Notes: a model not told the origin generated them from the letters alone. DNA of 9,748 nt from an uncultured Marvinbryantia sp. (GCA_937915375.1 CALDMO010000050.1:1-9748); one strand, 5' to 3'. Shown: positions 1 through 6,945, counted from the first letter of the stretch. Numbers and translations are program-made.

Positions 1-50
1 TAGCAGCAATCAAAACTACTACGCTTAAAAAGTCTAACTTTTGGGGGTCA
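1..50 (+). mobile_element. Possible terminus of an IS3-family element (right end)
   Basis: The stretch 32-50 reads GTCTAACTTTTGGGGGTCA. Its reverse complement begins TGACCCCCAAAAGTTAGAC, which resembles the terminal inverted repeats I know from IS3-family (IS150-like) elements. Frame 3 is open to a stop at 57-59 and reads like the tail of an OrfB transposase (ends LKKSNFWGSPQ). The rest of the element would lie left of the window, so the other end and a target duplication cannot be checked. The true boundary could lie some 20 bp further right, in the GGTGCA stretch near 65-70. The call rests on remembered resemblance only. Confidence 0.35.
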
Positions 51-109
51 CCTCAATGAAGTCCGGTGCATTTTTATTAAACGCTTATAATGCCTGCCTA
101 AACAGTTTT

Positions 110-463
110 CTACCGACCAAGCACATTCTCCCAGTCCGCCTCTTTAAATCCAACCTTTACAAAGTCTTCCCCAACCAGAATCGGGCGCTTTACCAACATC
201 CCGTCCGTCGCCAAAAGCGCAATCTGCTCTTCCTCAGACATCTGCGGCAGCTTATCCTTTAACTGTAGTTCTTTATATACTAACCCGCTGGTGTTAAAAA
301 ACTTTTTCACCGGCAGACCGCTCTTCGCAATCCACGTTTTCAGTTCCTCTTCTGTCGGGCAATCTTCCTTGATATGTCTGCTCTCAAATACAATCTGATG
401 ATCGACCAGCCATTTCTGTGCCTTTTTACAGGTAGAACATTTCGGATAACACACAAATAACAT
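110..463 (-). CDS. ArsC/Spx-family thioredoxin-fold protein
   Basis: This 117-residue cytoplasmic protein has the length and layout of the ArsC/Spx/YffB family. The N-terminus carries a CxxC pair (C9-S-T-C12) in the context YPKCSTCKKAQKWL, with a further cysteine at C5. The region around residues 88-98 (GMLVKRPILVGED) contains the conserved KRP/R-P-I segment of the family. Members are either arsenate reductases or, in Firmicutes, Spx-like regulators that bind RNA polymerase; the family is often annotated 'arsenate reductase family protein'. The CxxC could fit a redox switch, but no arsenic genes lie nearby, so the substrate is unknown. A good site (AAAGGAG on the minus strand, 471-477) lies 7 nt before the ATG. 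The gene begins 25 nt after the dehydrogenase stop and is probably cotranscribed with it. No clear terminator follows the stop. Confidence 0.85.
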   Translation of the reverse strand: MLFVCYPKCSTCKKAQKWLVDHQIVFESRHIKEDCPTEEELKTWIAKSGLPVKKFFNTSGLVYKELQLKDKLPQMSEEEQIALLATDGMLVKRPILVGEDFVKVGFKEADWENVLGR

Positions 464-488
464 CTTTTATCTCCTTTTTCCGCAGACC

Positions 489-1565
489 TTAAAACGTAAT
501 GGCAACCTTGAAATCTCCGTATTTTCCAGTCGCGTATTCAAACGCTTCTTCCCATTTCTCGATCGGGAAAGTCCGCTTGATCAGACCATCTGCTTTTAAG
601 GAACCGTCTGTCATATGTTCAATCACGAACGGATAACAGTACGGGCTGATGTGAGAGCCAAGTACATTGAGCTCTTTTCCATCGCCAATCACAGACCAGT
701 CTACGCTTGTTTCCTGTGCAAATACACCGAATTCAACAAAGGTTCCCAGCTTGCGTACCATCGCCAGTCCCTGTTTTACACTTGACGGATGTCCGGTCGC
801 TTCGATATAGATATCACAGCCGTATCCCTCTGTCATTTCCATTACTTTTGCAATCGCATCCTCTTTAGACGGATTGATCACAATATCCGCGCCGAATTCC
901 TTCGCTTTTTCCAGACGCTCGTCAATCATATCAACAACCGCCAGTTTTGCCGGGTTCTTCATTCTTGCATAAGTAATCATGCCCAATCCCAGCGTACCTG
1001 CCCCTGCGATTACCACAATATCTTCATTTGTAATACCTGCGCGGTCAACAGCATGCTTTGAGCAGGCATACGGCTCGATCAAAAGCGCTTTCTCACTCGG
1101 AAGCTCCTTCGGAACCTTAGAGATCACTGCATTTTTCGGATATCTGACATACTCTGCCATACCGCCGTCGTTGGTGTTCTGATAACCAAACATTTTATGA
1201 GGCTGGCACATCCAATAACGTCCGCTCTTACAGAATTTACATTCGCCGCATGGAAGGATCTGGTCAGCTGTTACTCGATCTCCTATCTCAAAACCTTTTA
1301 CATTTTCGCCCATTTCTACAATAAAACCTAAGAACTCATGTCCCGGAATAAACGGTGGCTCTACCCATGCCTTTTCCATTTCACTTCCCCAATATCTGCC
1401 TGCTCCATGGTAGCATTTCACATCACTGACACAAACACCGCATCCTTCTGTCTTAATAATAATGTCATCTGGTCCGCATTTCGGTGTCGGATGGTTCAGA
1501 TCCAGTTTGTAATTCCCCGGTCCGTAAGCAACTAATGCTTTCATAGTTTCTGGCACATTTCCCAT
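489..1565 (-). CDS. Zinc-dependent polyol/alcohol dehydrogenase, erythritol/L-threitol dehydrogenase-like
   Basis: A 358-residue medium-chain dehydrogenase/reductase, full length for the family. Visible elements in order: the catalytic-zinc cysteine C45 with D48 (GVCVSD), GHE at 75-77, the structural-zinc set C106, C109, C112 and C120, a second catalytic-site glutamate in IEPYAC near 164, and the Rossmann motif GAGTLGLG at 188-195. It should oxidise a secondary alcohol or sugar alcohol with NAD(P), or run in reverse. From memory it resembles mycobacterial EltD (erythritol/L-threitol dehydrogenase) over most of its length, notably KCYHGA, CQPH, the CSxHAV stretch and the VDWS/LNVLGSHISPYC region. 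This is recall, not a search. I chose the first ATG because GGAGGT (1574-1579) lies about 9 nt upstream; the alternative Met8 has no site. The promoter and a Rex-like operator precede it, suggesting NADH-dependent control. Confidence 0.88.
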   Translation of the reverse strand: MGNVPETMKALVAYGPGNYKLDLNHPTPKCGPDDIIIKTEGCGVCVSDVKCYHGAGRYWGSEMEKAWVEPPFIPGHEFLGFIVEMGENVKGFEIGDRVTADQILPCGECKFCKSGRYWMCQPHKMFGYQNTNDGGMAEYVRYPKNAVISKVPKELPSEKALLIEPYACSKHAVDRAGITNEDIVVIAGAGTLGLGMITYARMKNPAKLAVVDMIDERLEKAKEFGADIVINPSKEDAIAKVMEMTEGYGCDIYIEATGHPSSVKQGLAMVRKLGTFVEFGVFAQETSVDWSVIGDGKELNVLGSHISPYCYPFVIEHMTDGSLKADGLIKRTFPIEKWEEAFEYATGKYGDFKVAITF

Positions 1566-1593
1566 TTCTTGCTACCTCCATATCTTTTGATTT

Positions 1594-1611
1594 ATGTAAA
1601 ATACTTTACAA
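1594..1611 (-). promoter_or_regulatory. Rex-like operator at the dehydrogenase transcription start
   Basis: ATGTAAAATACTTTACAA contains a perfect inverted repeat TGTAAA-N4-TTTACA (1595-1610). It matches 11 of the 14 constrained positions of the clostridial Rex consensus TTGTTAA-N4-TTAACAA, and it is also close to the staphylococcal/bacillary form with G at the fifth position. It overlaps the predicted start point (about 1609), where a repressor would block transcription. Rex releases DNA when NADH is high, which would suit a dehydrogenase that recycles NADH. Another palindrome-binding regulator is possible. Confidence 0.45.
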
Positions 1612-1615
1612 AATC

Positions 1616-1644
1616 ATAATATGATTTTACGACTGGTTCGTCAA
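1616..1644 (-). promoter_or_regulatory. Promoter of the dehydrogenase-ArsC unit
   Basis: On the minus strand TTGACG (1639-1644) and TATTAT (1616-1621) are separated by exactly 17 bp. The -10 is embedded in an inverted repeat, AAAATCAT-AAT-ATGATTTT (1610-1628), with perfect 8-bp arms, which may be a second operator. Transcription should begin near 1609, giving a leader of about 45 nt. Confidence 0.7.
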
Positions 1645-1666
1645 CGGAATTCAGGAATTTTTACAA

Positions 1667-1695
1667 TTGACAAATACGTTTTCCCGTGCTATGGT
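1667..1695 (+). promoter_or_regulatory. Promoter of the symporter with riboswitch leader
   Basis: A perfect -35 TTGACA (1667-1672), a 17-bp spacer and TATGGT (1690-1695), with TG at 1687-1688 forming an extended -10. It lies back to back with the dehydrogenase promoter. The predicted start near 1702 leaves a leader of about 265 nt holding the glycine aptamer and a terminator. Confidence 0.7.
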
Positions 1696-1732
1696 AATTG
1701 CGTATTCGATGAAGCTTCTTGAATCTTGCTAG

Positions 1733-1835
1733 TGCAGGAGACTGGAAGTGGAGAATCCTCTGGAAAAACTCAGGCATGAGTACCGAAGGTGTAAGGCCCT
1801 CTGGGGCTGAATCTCTCAGGTAAAGGAGACAGAGC
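1733..1835 (+). promoter_or_regulatory. Glycine riboswitch (single aptamer, possible 5' ghost stem)
   Basis: The core has the conserved glycine-aptamer words in order: ACCGAAGG (1782-1789) and GAATCTCTCAGGTAAAGGAGACAGAG (split here only by function, 1809-1834). P1 forms between CTCTG (1758-1762) and CAGAG (1830-1834). Inner hairpins are ACTC/GAGT (1768-1771 with 1778-1781) and GGCCC/GGGCT (1795-1799 with 1804-1808). Only one full aptamer is present. Upstream, AGGA/TCCT (1735-1738 with 1756-1759) could form the small ghost stem known from type-2 singlets. It lies before a sodium:alanine/glycine symporter and a terminator, so it should sense glycine and gate transcription of that gene. Confidence 0.9.
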
Positions 1836-1905
1836 CAATTGATTTTCCCTTTTTAAACAGGGATATCTTCATTTTGTCTTTTCTCATTCCCATACGTTTT
1901 TTCAG

Positions 1906-1931
1906 AGCAGCGATTGTTACGCTGCTTTTTT
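1906..1931 (+). terminator. Intrinsic terminator, riboswitch expression platform
   Basis: AGCAGCG (1906-1912) and CGCTGCT (1920-1926) form a 7-bp stem with a 7-nt loop, followed by a run of T. It stands between the aptamer and the symporter ATG (1967), so it would end the transcript before the gene. The CAGAGC at 1903-1908 repeats the P1 3' strand (1830-1835), which suggests that P1's 5' strand can pair with either. That would make an OFF switch, in which glycine binding frees the terminator. Confidence 0.8.
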
Positions 1932-1966
1932 ATATCATTATTTTACGAATTGAGGAGAGAGAAAAA

Positions 1967-3361
1967 ATGTCTGAAACCTTATTATCTATTGTTCAAACCA
2001 TCAACAGCTATCTTTCTGATTACATCCTATTTTTCATGCTTATCGCAGTCGGTCTATGGTATTCCGTCAAGACCCGTTTTGTTCAGGTACGCTGCTTTGG
2101 AGAGGGTATGCGACGTGTTTTCGGAAATCTGACCCTGCATGGAAAAAAACAGGACAACGGTATGAGTTCCTTTCAGGCGCTTGCTACTGCTATCGCCGCA
2201 CAGGTCGGTACCGGTAATATCGTCGGCGCCTCCGGCGCTATTTTAGCCGGCGGTCCGGGCGCTATTTTCTGGATGTGGATCATTGCCTTTTTCGGCATGG
2301 CTACCATATACGCGGAAGCTACTCTGGCACAGGAAACTCGTATTGTAAACAAAGACGGCTCTATCAAAGGCGGCCCGGTCTACTATATCACGACTGCTTT
2401 TAAGGGTTCCTTCGGAAAATTTCTGGCAGGATTTTTTGCAGTCGCTATTACCCTTGCGCTCGGATTTTTTGGCTGTATGGTACAGTCTAACTCCATCGGC
2501 TCCACTTGCCAGACTGCATTCGGCATTCCTTCCTGGGTAATGGGCATCGTCCTTATTATCATCTGCGGCTTTATTTTCCTTGGCGGTATTAGACGTCTGG
2601 CCTCCGTAACCGAAAAACTCGTTCCGATTATGGCCAGCCTCTTTTTGCTTTGCGGCCTCGCGCTTCTGATCGCGCGTATCCAATATATTCCGGAAACCTT
2701 CAGCATGATTTTCAAATATGCCTTCCAGCCGCAGGCGATCATCGGCGGAAGCATGGGTGCCGCTTTGAAAATCGCTCTGACGCAGGGCGCAAAACGAGGA
2801 CTTTTCTCCAATGAAGCTGGTATGGGTTCTACTCCGCACGCACATGCACTGGCAAATGTAAAAAACCCGCATGAGCAAGGCTGTGTAGCAATGATCGGTG
2901 TTTTTATTGATACGTTTGTGGTTCTGACTCTGAACGCGCTGATCGTTATTTCCACCCTTTATACCAGTGATGGAATTCTGGCAAATGGTTACAGTGAAAC
3001 AGCCATGGCCATCGTAGATAAAACAAATCTTACCCAGACCGCTTTCGGTACAGTATTTGGTACACAGGCCGGCGCTATATTTATCGCCGTAACACTGTTT
3101 TTCTTCGCATTTTCCACCATCCTCAGTTGGAATCTGTTTGGAAAAATCAACGTAGCTTACCTTTTCGGTGAAAAATCCACAAAAATTTATACCGTTATCG
3201 CACTGGTATTTATTTTCCTTGGTACACTGGCCTCCAATGATCTGGTCTGGGAACTGTCCGATATGTTTAACAATCTGATGGTAATCCCGAACGCACTGGC
3301 GTTGTTTGCTCTGACGAAAGTCGTAACCAACGCTATGAAACGCGCAGATAAATTAAAATAA
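1967..3361 (+). CDS. Sodium:alanine/glycine symporter (AGCS family)
   Basis: A 464-residue polytopic membrane protein, the usual length for the AGCS (AlsT/DagA/AgcS) family, which imports alanine or glycine with Na+ (or H+). The family signature is clear: QVGTGNIVGASGAILAGGPG at about residues 80-99 (within the conserved TM3 region), followed by FWMWIIAFFGM and YAEATLAQ, and later NEAGMGSTPHAHA at about residues 284-296. Many hydrophobic segments follow through the C-terminus. I start at ATG 1967 (MSETLLSI) because AGGAG at 1953-1957 lies 9 nt upstream. The frame is open back to a TTG at 1874, but that stretch crosses the terminator hairpin and has no ribosome site. A glycine riboswitch controls it, so glycine (perhaps with alanine) is the likely substrate. 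The gene is monocistronic. Confidence 0.93.
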   Translation: MSETLLSIVQTINSYLSDYILFFMLIAVGLWYSVKTRFVQVRCFGEGMRRVFGNLTLHGKKQDNGMSSFQALATAIAAQVGTGNIVGASGAILAGGPGAIFWMWIIAFFGMATIYAEATLAQETRIVNKDGSIKGGPVYYITTAFKGSFGKFLAGFFAVAITLALGFFGCMVQSNSIGSTCQTAFGIPSWVMGIVLIIICGFIFLGGIRRLASVTEKLVPIMASLFLLCGLALLIARIQYIPETFSMIFKYAFQPQAIIGGSMGAALKIALTQGAKRGLFSNEAGMGSTPHAHALANVKNPHEQGCVAMIGVFIDTFVVLTLNALIVISTLYTSDGILANGYSETAMAIVDKTNLTQTAFGTVFGTQAGAIFIAVTLFFFAFSTILSWNLFGKINVAYLFGEKSTKIYTVIALVFIFLGTLASNDLVWELSDMFNNLMVIPNALALFALTKVVTNAMKRADKLK

Positions 3362-3369
3362 ACACATAC

Positions 3370-3427
3370 AAAGACCGTCAGGCAACGATATTTTCAATCA
3401 TTACCGTTGCCGACGGTCTTTCTTTTT
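3370..3427 (+). terminator. Strong intrinsic terminator after the symporter
   Basis: AAAGACCGTC (3370-3379) and GGCAACG (3381-3387) pair with CGTTGCC and GACGGTCTTT (3405-3421), a 17-bp stem with one bulged A at 3380. The 3' arm runs into TTTCTTTTT. It isolates the symporter from the rnf operon. Confidence 0.92.
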
Positions 3428-3532
3428 CACGAAACGCTTCCTATTATATTATATAATCCATATTTCTCCTTTTCCAGTTTTTTCCTCTCCTGCATAAAAA
3501 CCAAAAAAATTTCAAATATTAATTTTAAATTC

Positions 3533-3561
3533 TTGCGCAGTCACGCATAGTATGCTATTAT
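3533..3561 (+). promoter_or_regulatory. Promoter of the rnf operon
   Basis: TTGCGC (3533-3538), a 17-bp spacer and TATTAT (3556-3561) with TG at 3553-3554 as an extended -10. The predicted start is near 3568, leaving a leader of about 75 nt. The leader holds a small hairpin, GCAATT/AATTGC (3601-3606 with 3613-3618). The rest of 3428-3532 is AT-rich and shows no gene. Confidence 0.68.
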
Positions 3562-3569
3562 GCTGAGGT

Positions 3570-3587
3570 ATGTCAAATTTTTAACAA
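3570..3587 (+). promoter_or_regulatory. Rex-like operator in the rnf leader
   Basis: ATGTCAAATTTTTAACAA matches 12 of 14 constrained positions of the clostridial Rex consensus TTGTTAA-N4-TTAACAA; the right half is exact and the spacing is 4 nt. It starts about 2 nt after the predicted transcription start, a repressing position. Rex control by the NADH/NAD+ ratio would suit an NADH-linked electron-transfer complex. AT-richness makes chance matches possible. Confidence 0.45.
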
Positions 3588-3643
3588 CCAGTATTTCATC
3601 GCAATTCTAAAAAATTGCAGCAAAAAATAAAGGAGAACAGGAG

Positions 3644-5023
3644 ATGCCAAAGAACAAAAAACATGCCTTTCCCGGCGGCGTACATCCAACAGACGGCTCT
3701 GACAAAGCCTTAAGTATGGATACTGCCACACGTTCTTTCCTGCCGGAGACGGTCACAATCCTCTCTGAGCAGTCTTTTGGCGGAACGTGTGAATTTCTCG
3801 TCAAACCGGGAGACACTGTAAAAGAAGGCCAGCTTATCGGAACGCCGAAAGCGTTCATGGCTGCCCCGCTTCATGCCAGTGTAAGCGGAAAAGTCCTCGA
3901 CATCAAAGAAGTAACCAATCAGGGCCGCAAAATTCTTGCCTGCATTATAAAGCAGGAAGAAGGACCGGAATCGGCTGCTCTTTCTTATCAGAAAGAAGCC
4001 GCAGATATCCGCGCCATCACAAAAGAAGAAATTCTTGCCGGAATCCGCGACGGCGGACTGACCGGAATGGGCGGCGCCGGTTTCCCGACACACAAAAAAT
4101 ATGAAACTGATAAACCAATCGACGCCCTGCTGATCAACGGCGCCGAATGTGAGCCGTTCCTCACCTGCGATTACCGTCTTATGCTGGAAGACAGTTATGC
4201 CGTTATCAACGGCGTACGCCTTCTGCTGAAAGGCTCTGGCGCGAAAAAAGCGTATATCTGCATGGAAGATAACAAACCGGCTGCCGCTGCCCGTCTGAAA
4301 GAAATTCTCGAACAGGCAAAATCCGCGAACATTCTGGATGCGGCAGAGGATATCGAAATAAAAATCCTTCCCACACAGTATCCGCAGGGCGGAGAACGCC
4401 AATTGATTCAGGCTGTCCTTGACCGTGAGGTTCCGATGGGCGGTCTGCCCGCGGACGTTGGTGTGATCGTTTCCAACATCGGTACTTCCAAAGCCGCTGC
4501 TGACATGATCCTCGGGCATATGCCGCTCACTAAGCGAATTGTAACGGTAACAGGACATGTGAAAAATCCGGGCAACTATCGTGTGCCCATCGGAACCTCA
4601 GCGCGCGAACTTGTGCAGCTTGCCGGAGGCGTGACAACAAAAAAAAACCGCGTCATTGCCGGCGGTCCGATGACTGGTCCCTGCGTCGCATCCGACTGGG
4701 ACGGCAAAGAAGAACTCTTCTACGTAACCAAAAATACTTCGGGTATTCTGGTACTTCCGGAATCCTCTTACGCAGAACAGCCTTGTATCCGCTGCGAAGG
4801 ATGTGCTTCCGTATGCCCGGCAGGTCTGGTACCATACCAAATTGAATTTGCTCTTATGGAGGAAGACTACGATCTGTGTGAAAAGCTTTTCGCAAGCGAA
4901 TGTATTGCCTGCGGCTGCTGCTCTTATATCTGCCCTGCTAAAAGAGAATTGACCGTACGCACACGTACGGCAAGAGATATTGTAAAACAAAGAATGCGTG
5001 AAAGGGCGGTGACGAAATCATGA
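3644..5023 (+). CDS. rnfC: RnfC, NADH-side subunit of an Rnf-type electron transport complex
   Basis: A 459-residue peripheral membrane protein on the cytoplasmic face, the usual clostridial size and without the long C-terminal repeats of enterobacterial RsxC. It starts with the RnfC barrel-sandwich region (FPGGVHP, residues 9-15). The NADH/FMN-binding fold follows, with GMGGAGFPTHKKY at 141-153 and INGAECEP at 164-171, as in complex I subunit NuoF. Near the C-terminus are two [4Fe-4S] motifs: C381, C384, C387, C391-P and C420, C423, C426, C430-P. It should exchange electrons between NAD(H) and the membrane flavoproteins. AAGGAG (3630-3635) lies 8 nt before the ATG. The stop overlaps the rnfD start by 4 nt, indicating translational coupling. 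All expected cofactor residues are present. Confidence 0.95.
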   Translation: MPKNKKHAFPGGVHPTDGSDKALSMDTATRSFLPETVTILSEQSFGGTCEFLVKPGDTVKEGQLIGTPKAFMAAPLHASVSGKVLDIKEVTNQGRKILACIIKQEEGPESAALSYQKEAADIRAITKEEILAGIRDGGLTGMGGAGFPTHKKYETDKPIDALLINGAECEPFLTCDYRLMLEDSYAVINGVRLLLKGSGAKKAYICMEDNKPAAAARLKEILEQAKSANILDAAEDIEIKILPTQYPQGGERQLIQAVLDREVPMGGLPADVGVIVSNIGTSKAAADMILGHMPLTKRIVTVTGHVKNPGNYRVPIGTSARELVQLAGGVTTKKNRVIAGGPMTGPCVASDWDGKEELFYVTKNTSGILVLPESSYAEQPCIRCEGCASVCPAGLVPYQIEFALMEEDYDLCEKLFASECIACGCCSYICPAKRELTVRTRTARDIVKQRMRERAVTKS

Positions 5024-5961
5024 GTCAGACAAAAGTAATCAACGGACCGCATCTGCGCACAGAGCGGACCACCGGAAAGATTATGCTTCACGTTTCTATT
5101 TCCCTGATTCCAGCTCTTTTGGGCGCTGTATACTTTTTCGGAATCCGAGCGCTTTATCTTACCGGACTTTCCATATTTGTGTGTGTACTGACCGAATATC
5201 TCTGGCAGAAACTTACGAAAAAGCAGGTGACAATCGGAGATTTCAGCGCCGTTGTTACCGGAATCCTGCTGGCTTTTAACATGCCGGTAACTGCGCCTGC
5301 ATGGGTAATCGCCGTATGCGCAGTGTTCAGTATTCTAATCGTCAAACAAATGTTCGGCGGAATCGGAAATAACGTGGTAAACCCGGCTTTGATGGGACGT
5401 CTCCTCGCTATGGTAGTATGGCCCGGAAGCGTCATGCAGTACGTCGCTCCCCGCACACTGGAAGCAGACGCCGTATCTTCCGCAACTGTTCTTGGAGCGG
5501 TAAAAGGCGGCGCCGAGGCAGGTTACAGTTACCTGCAGATGTTCCTTGGCGAAATGCCGGGCGCAATCGGAGAAACCGGCAAGCTCTTTCTGCTGATCGG
5601 CTTTGCCTACATGTGCTACATCGGCATCGTAAATATCGAAGCCGCGCTTACTTATATCGCAACGGTTCTTGTCCTGACTTTTGTTTTCGGTCCGGCAGGA
5701 CTGTTCACCGGAGACATTCTCTTAAATCTTCTCGGCGGCGGTCTGATCATGGGCGGATGCTACATGCTCACTGATTATGTCTTTGTTTCCAGAAGAGGAA
5801 AACTGCTCTATGCCGTCACGGCCGGTGTAATCACCGCCGCAATCCGCATTTTCAGCAATTATCCGGAAGGAATCTGTTTCGGAATACTGACAGCAAACTG
5901 TCTGGCAGGCGCGCTGTCTATGATCCACAGAAGACATATATATGGAACGAAAAAAGCTTAA
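5020..5961 (+). CDS. rnfD: RnfD, flavinylated membrane subunit of the Rnf complex
   Basis: A 313-residue polytopic membrane protein matching RnfD/NqrB. The family stretch GIGNNVVNPALMGR (about residues 115-128) is present. VSSAT at 152-156 provides the conserved S-x-A-T site, with T156 as the likely residue to which FMN is linked by a phosphoester, an ApbE-dependent modification. Multiple hydrophobic helices run from about residue 22 to the C-terminus, including a TDYVF motif near 252-256. It should pass electrons through the membrane between RnfC, RnfG and the small membrane subunits. The ATG overlaps the rnfC TGA (ATGA), so the gene relies on coupling and has only a weak site (GGGCGGTGA). 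No defect is visible. Confidence 0.94.
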   Translation: MSQTKVINGPHLRTERTTGKIMLHVSISLIPALLGAVYFFGIRALYLTGLSIFVCVLTEYLWQKLTKKQVTIGDFSAVVTGILLAFNMPVTAPAWVIAVCAVFSILIVKQMFGGIGNNVVNPALMGRLLAMVVWPGSVMQYVAPRTLEADAVSSATVLGAVKGGAEAGYSYLQMFLGEMPGAIGETGKLFLLIGFAYMCYIGIVNIEAALTYIATVLVLTFVFGPAGLFTGDILLNLLGGGLIMGGCYMLTDYVFVSRRGKLLYAVTAGVITAAIRIFSNYPEGICFGILTANCLAGALSMIHRRHIYGTKKA

Positions 5962-5978
5962 TGGAGGAATAAATTACC

Positions 5979-6926
5979 ATGAAAAATAAAGAACTCAAAG
6001 GAATTCTCGCCCTGGTGGTCGTCACTGCACTCTCCTTCGGCGTGATCGCAGGATCAAAAGTATTATCTCAGAATATGGCTGGCGAAACAGCAGACAATGC
6101 CGGAAACGGCGGCGCTGAGATTACCGAAGCATTTGATGTAAATGGAGCGGAAAATATCGACGCAGCCGGAAAAACCGCAGACGGCTATCTGATAACAGTC
6201 AGAGAAAAAGGCTACGGCGGCGATATCGTAATGAACGTGGCATTCGACAACAGCGGCAGCAAGATCACAAGCGTGACCGTTGCCGAGCAGACAGAAACAG
6301 ACGGCGTCGGCTCCAAAATCGCAGACGCGGAATTTTTAAGTCAGTTTGCAGGTATTGAAGCGCCGGTTACTTTCGCAGGCTATGAATCAGCGGATGCCGG
6401 AAACGCTGCTCTTGAAGCATTAGAAGGCGCAGCGCTTACAGACGGCACCTATACAGCCTCCACAGGCGCTTACGATGACAGCGGATTTATGGATGAGCTG
6501 TCCCTGACCGTAAAAGAAGGTAAGATCACAGAAGTAAACTGGGATGCTGTTACGGAAGACGGAACAAAGAAAAGCGTAATGTCCGAAAACGGCGAATACA
6601 CCATGACGGAAGACGGTCCTACCTGGAAAGAACAGGCAGAAGCACTCGCCGCTGCTCTTGTAGAAAATCAGTCCTTAGGATTCTTCACAATGGACAATGC
6701 TGGAAAAACCGATGCGGTTGCCAGCGTAAGTATTTCCATCGGCGGTTTTGTAAATCTTGCACAGCAGTGTCTGGAACAGGCTGCCGGCATCGAAGCCGCT
6801 GAAAGCAGCGCAGACGAATCGCAGACAGGTACGCAGATTGACGCGGTATCCGGGGCAACCATTTCTTCCACCGCAGCTGTAACCGCGATCAACAATGCTT
6901 ACAGCTTCCTGCAGACAGTGAAATAA
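5979..6926 (+). CDS. rnfG: RnfG, extracytoplasmic flavoprotein subunit with an inserted second flavin-like domain
   Basis: 315 residues, against about 180-220 usual for RnfG. A single N-terminal membrane anchor (residues 8-28) leads to an extracytoplasmic RnfG FMN domain: GYGGDIVMNVAFD (about residues 76-88) and TETDGVGSKI. The domain closes with DAVSGATISS at 288-297, where T294 is the expected covalent FMN site. Between these halves, about residues 150-270 form an extra unit: DGTYTASTGAYDDSGF, LSLTVKEGKITEVNWDAV, GPTWKEQAEALAAALVENQ and DAVASVSISIGGF. That pattern resembles the small membrane-anchored FMN-binding proteins (COG4939-like). Its expected DAV-SGAT site reads DAV-ASVS (245-251), so it probably no longer binds flavin covalently. 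GGAGG (5963-5967) lies 11 nt before the ATG, 17 nt after rnfD. Confidence 0.92.
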   Translation: MKNKELKGILALVVVTALSFGVIAGSKVLSQNMAGETADNAGNGGAEITEAFDVNGAENIDAAGKTADGYLITVREKGYGGDIVMNVAFDNSGSKITSVTVAEQTETDGVGSKIADAEFLSQFAGIEAPVTFAGYESADAGNAALEALEGAALTDGTYTASTGAYDDSGFMDELSLTVKEGKITEVNWDAVTEDGTKKSVMSENGEYTMTEDGPTWKEQAEALAAALVENQSLGFFTMDNAGKTDAVASVSISIGGFVNLAQQCLEQAAGIEAAESSADESQTGTQIDAVSGATISSTAAVTAINNAYSFLQTVK

Positions 6927-6945
6927 GAAAACGGAGGATTCAAGT

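Noticed and set aside
41..262. 73-codon plus-strand frame at the left edge
   Set aside because: Most of it is antisense to the ArsC-like gene. Only its first part may reflect the IS3-type end.
2243..2878. Minus-strand frames of 190-211 codons inside the symporter gene
   Set aside because: They are antisense to a clear AGCS transporter, are low-complexity and mutually overlapping, and have no start signals.
3429..3457. TATAAT at 3452-3457 and a cre-like GAAACGCTTCCT near 3431-3442 upstream of rnf
   Set aside because: No -35 at a workable distance, and the first three cre positions mismatch. The promoter at 3533-3561 is much better placed.
3710..4558. 282-codon open frame on the minus strand
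   Set aside because: It lies wholly inside rnfC, which has clear cofactor motifs in the other strand. The translation has no recognisable domain or ribosome site.
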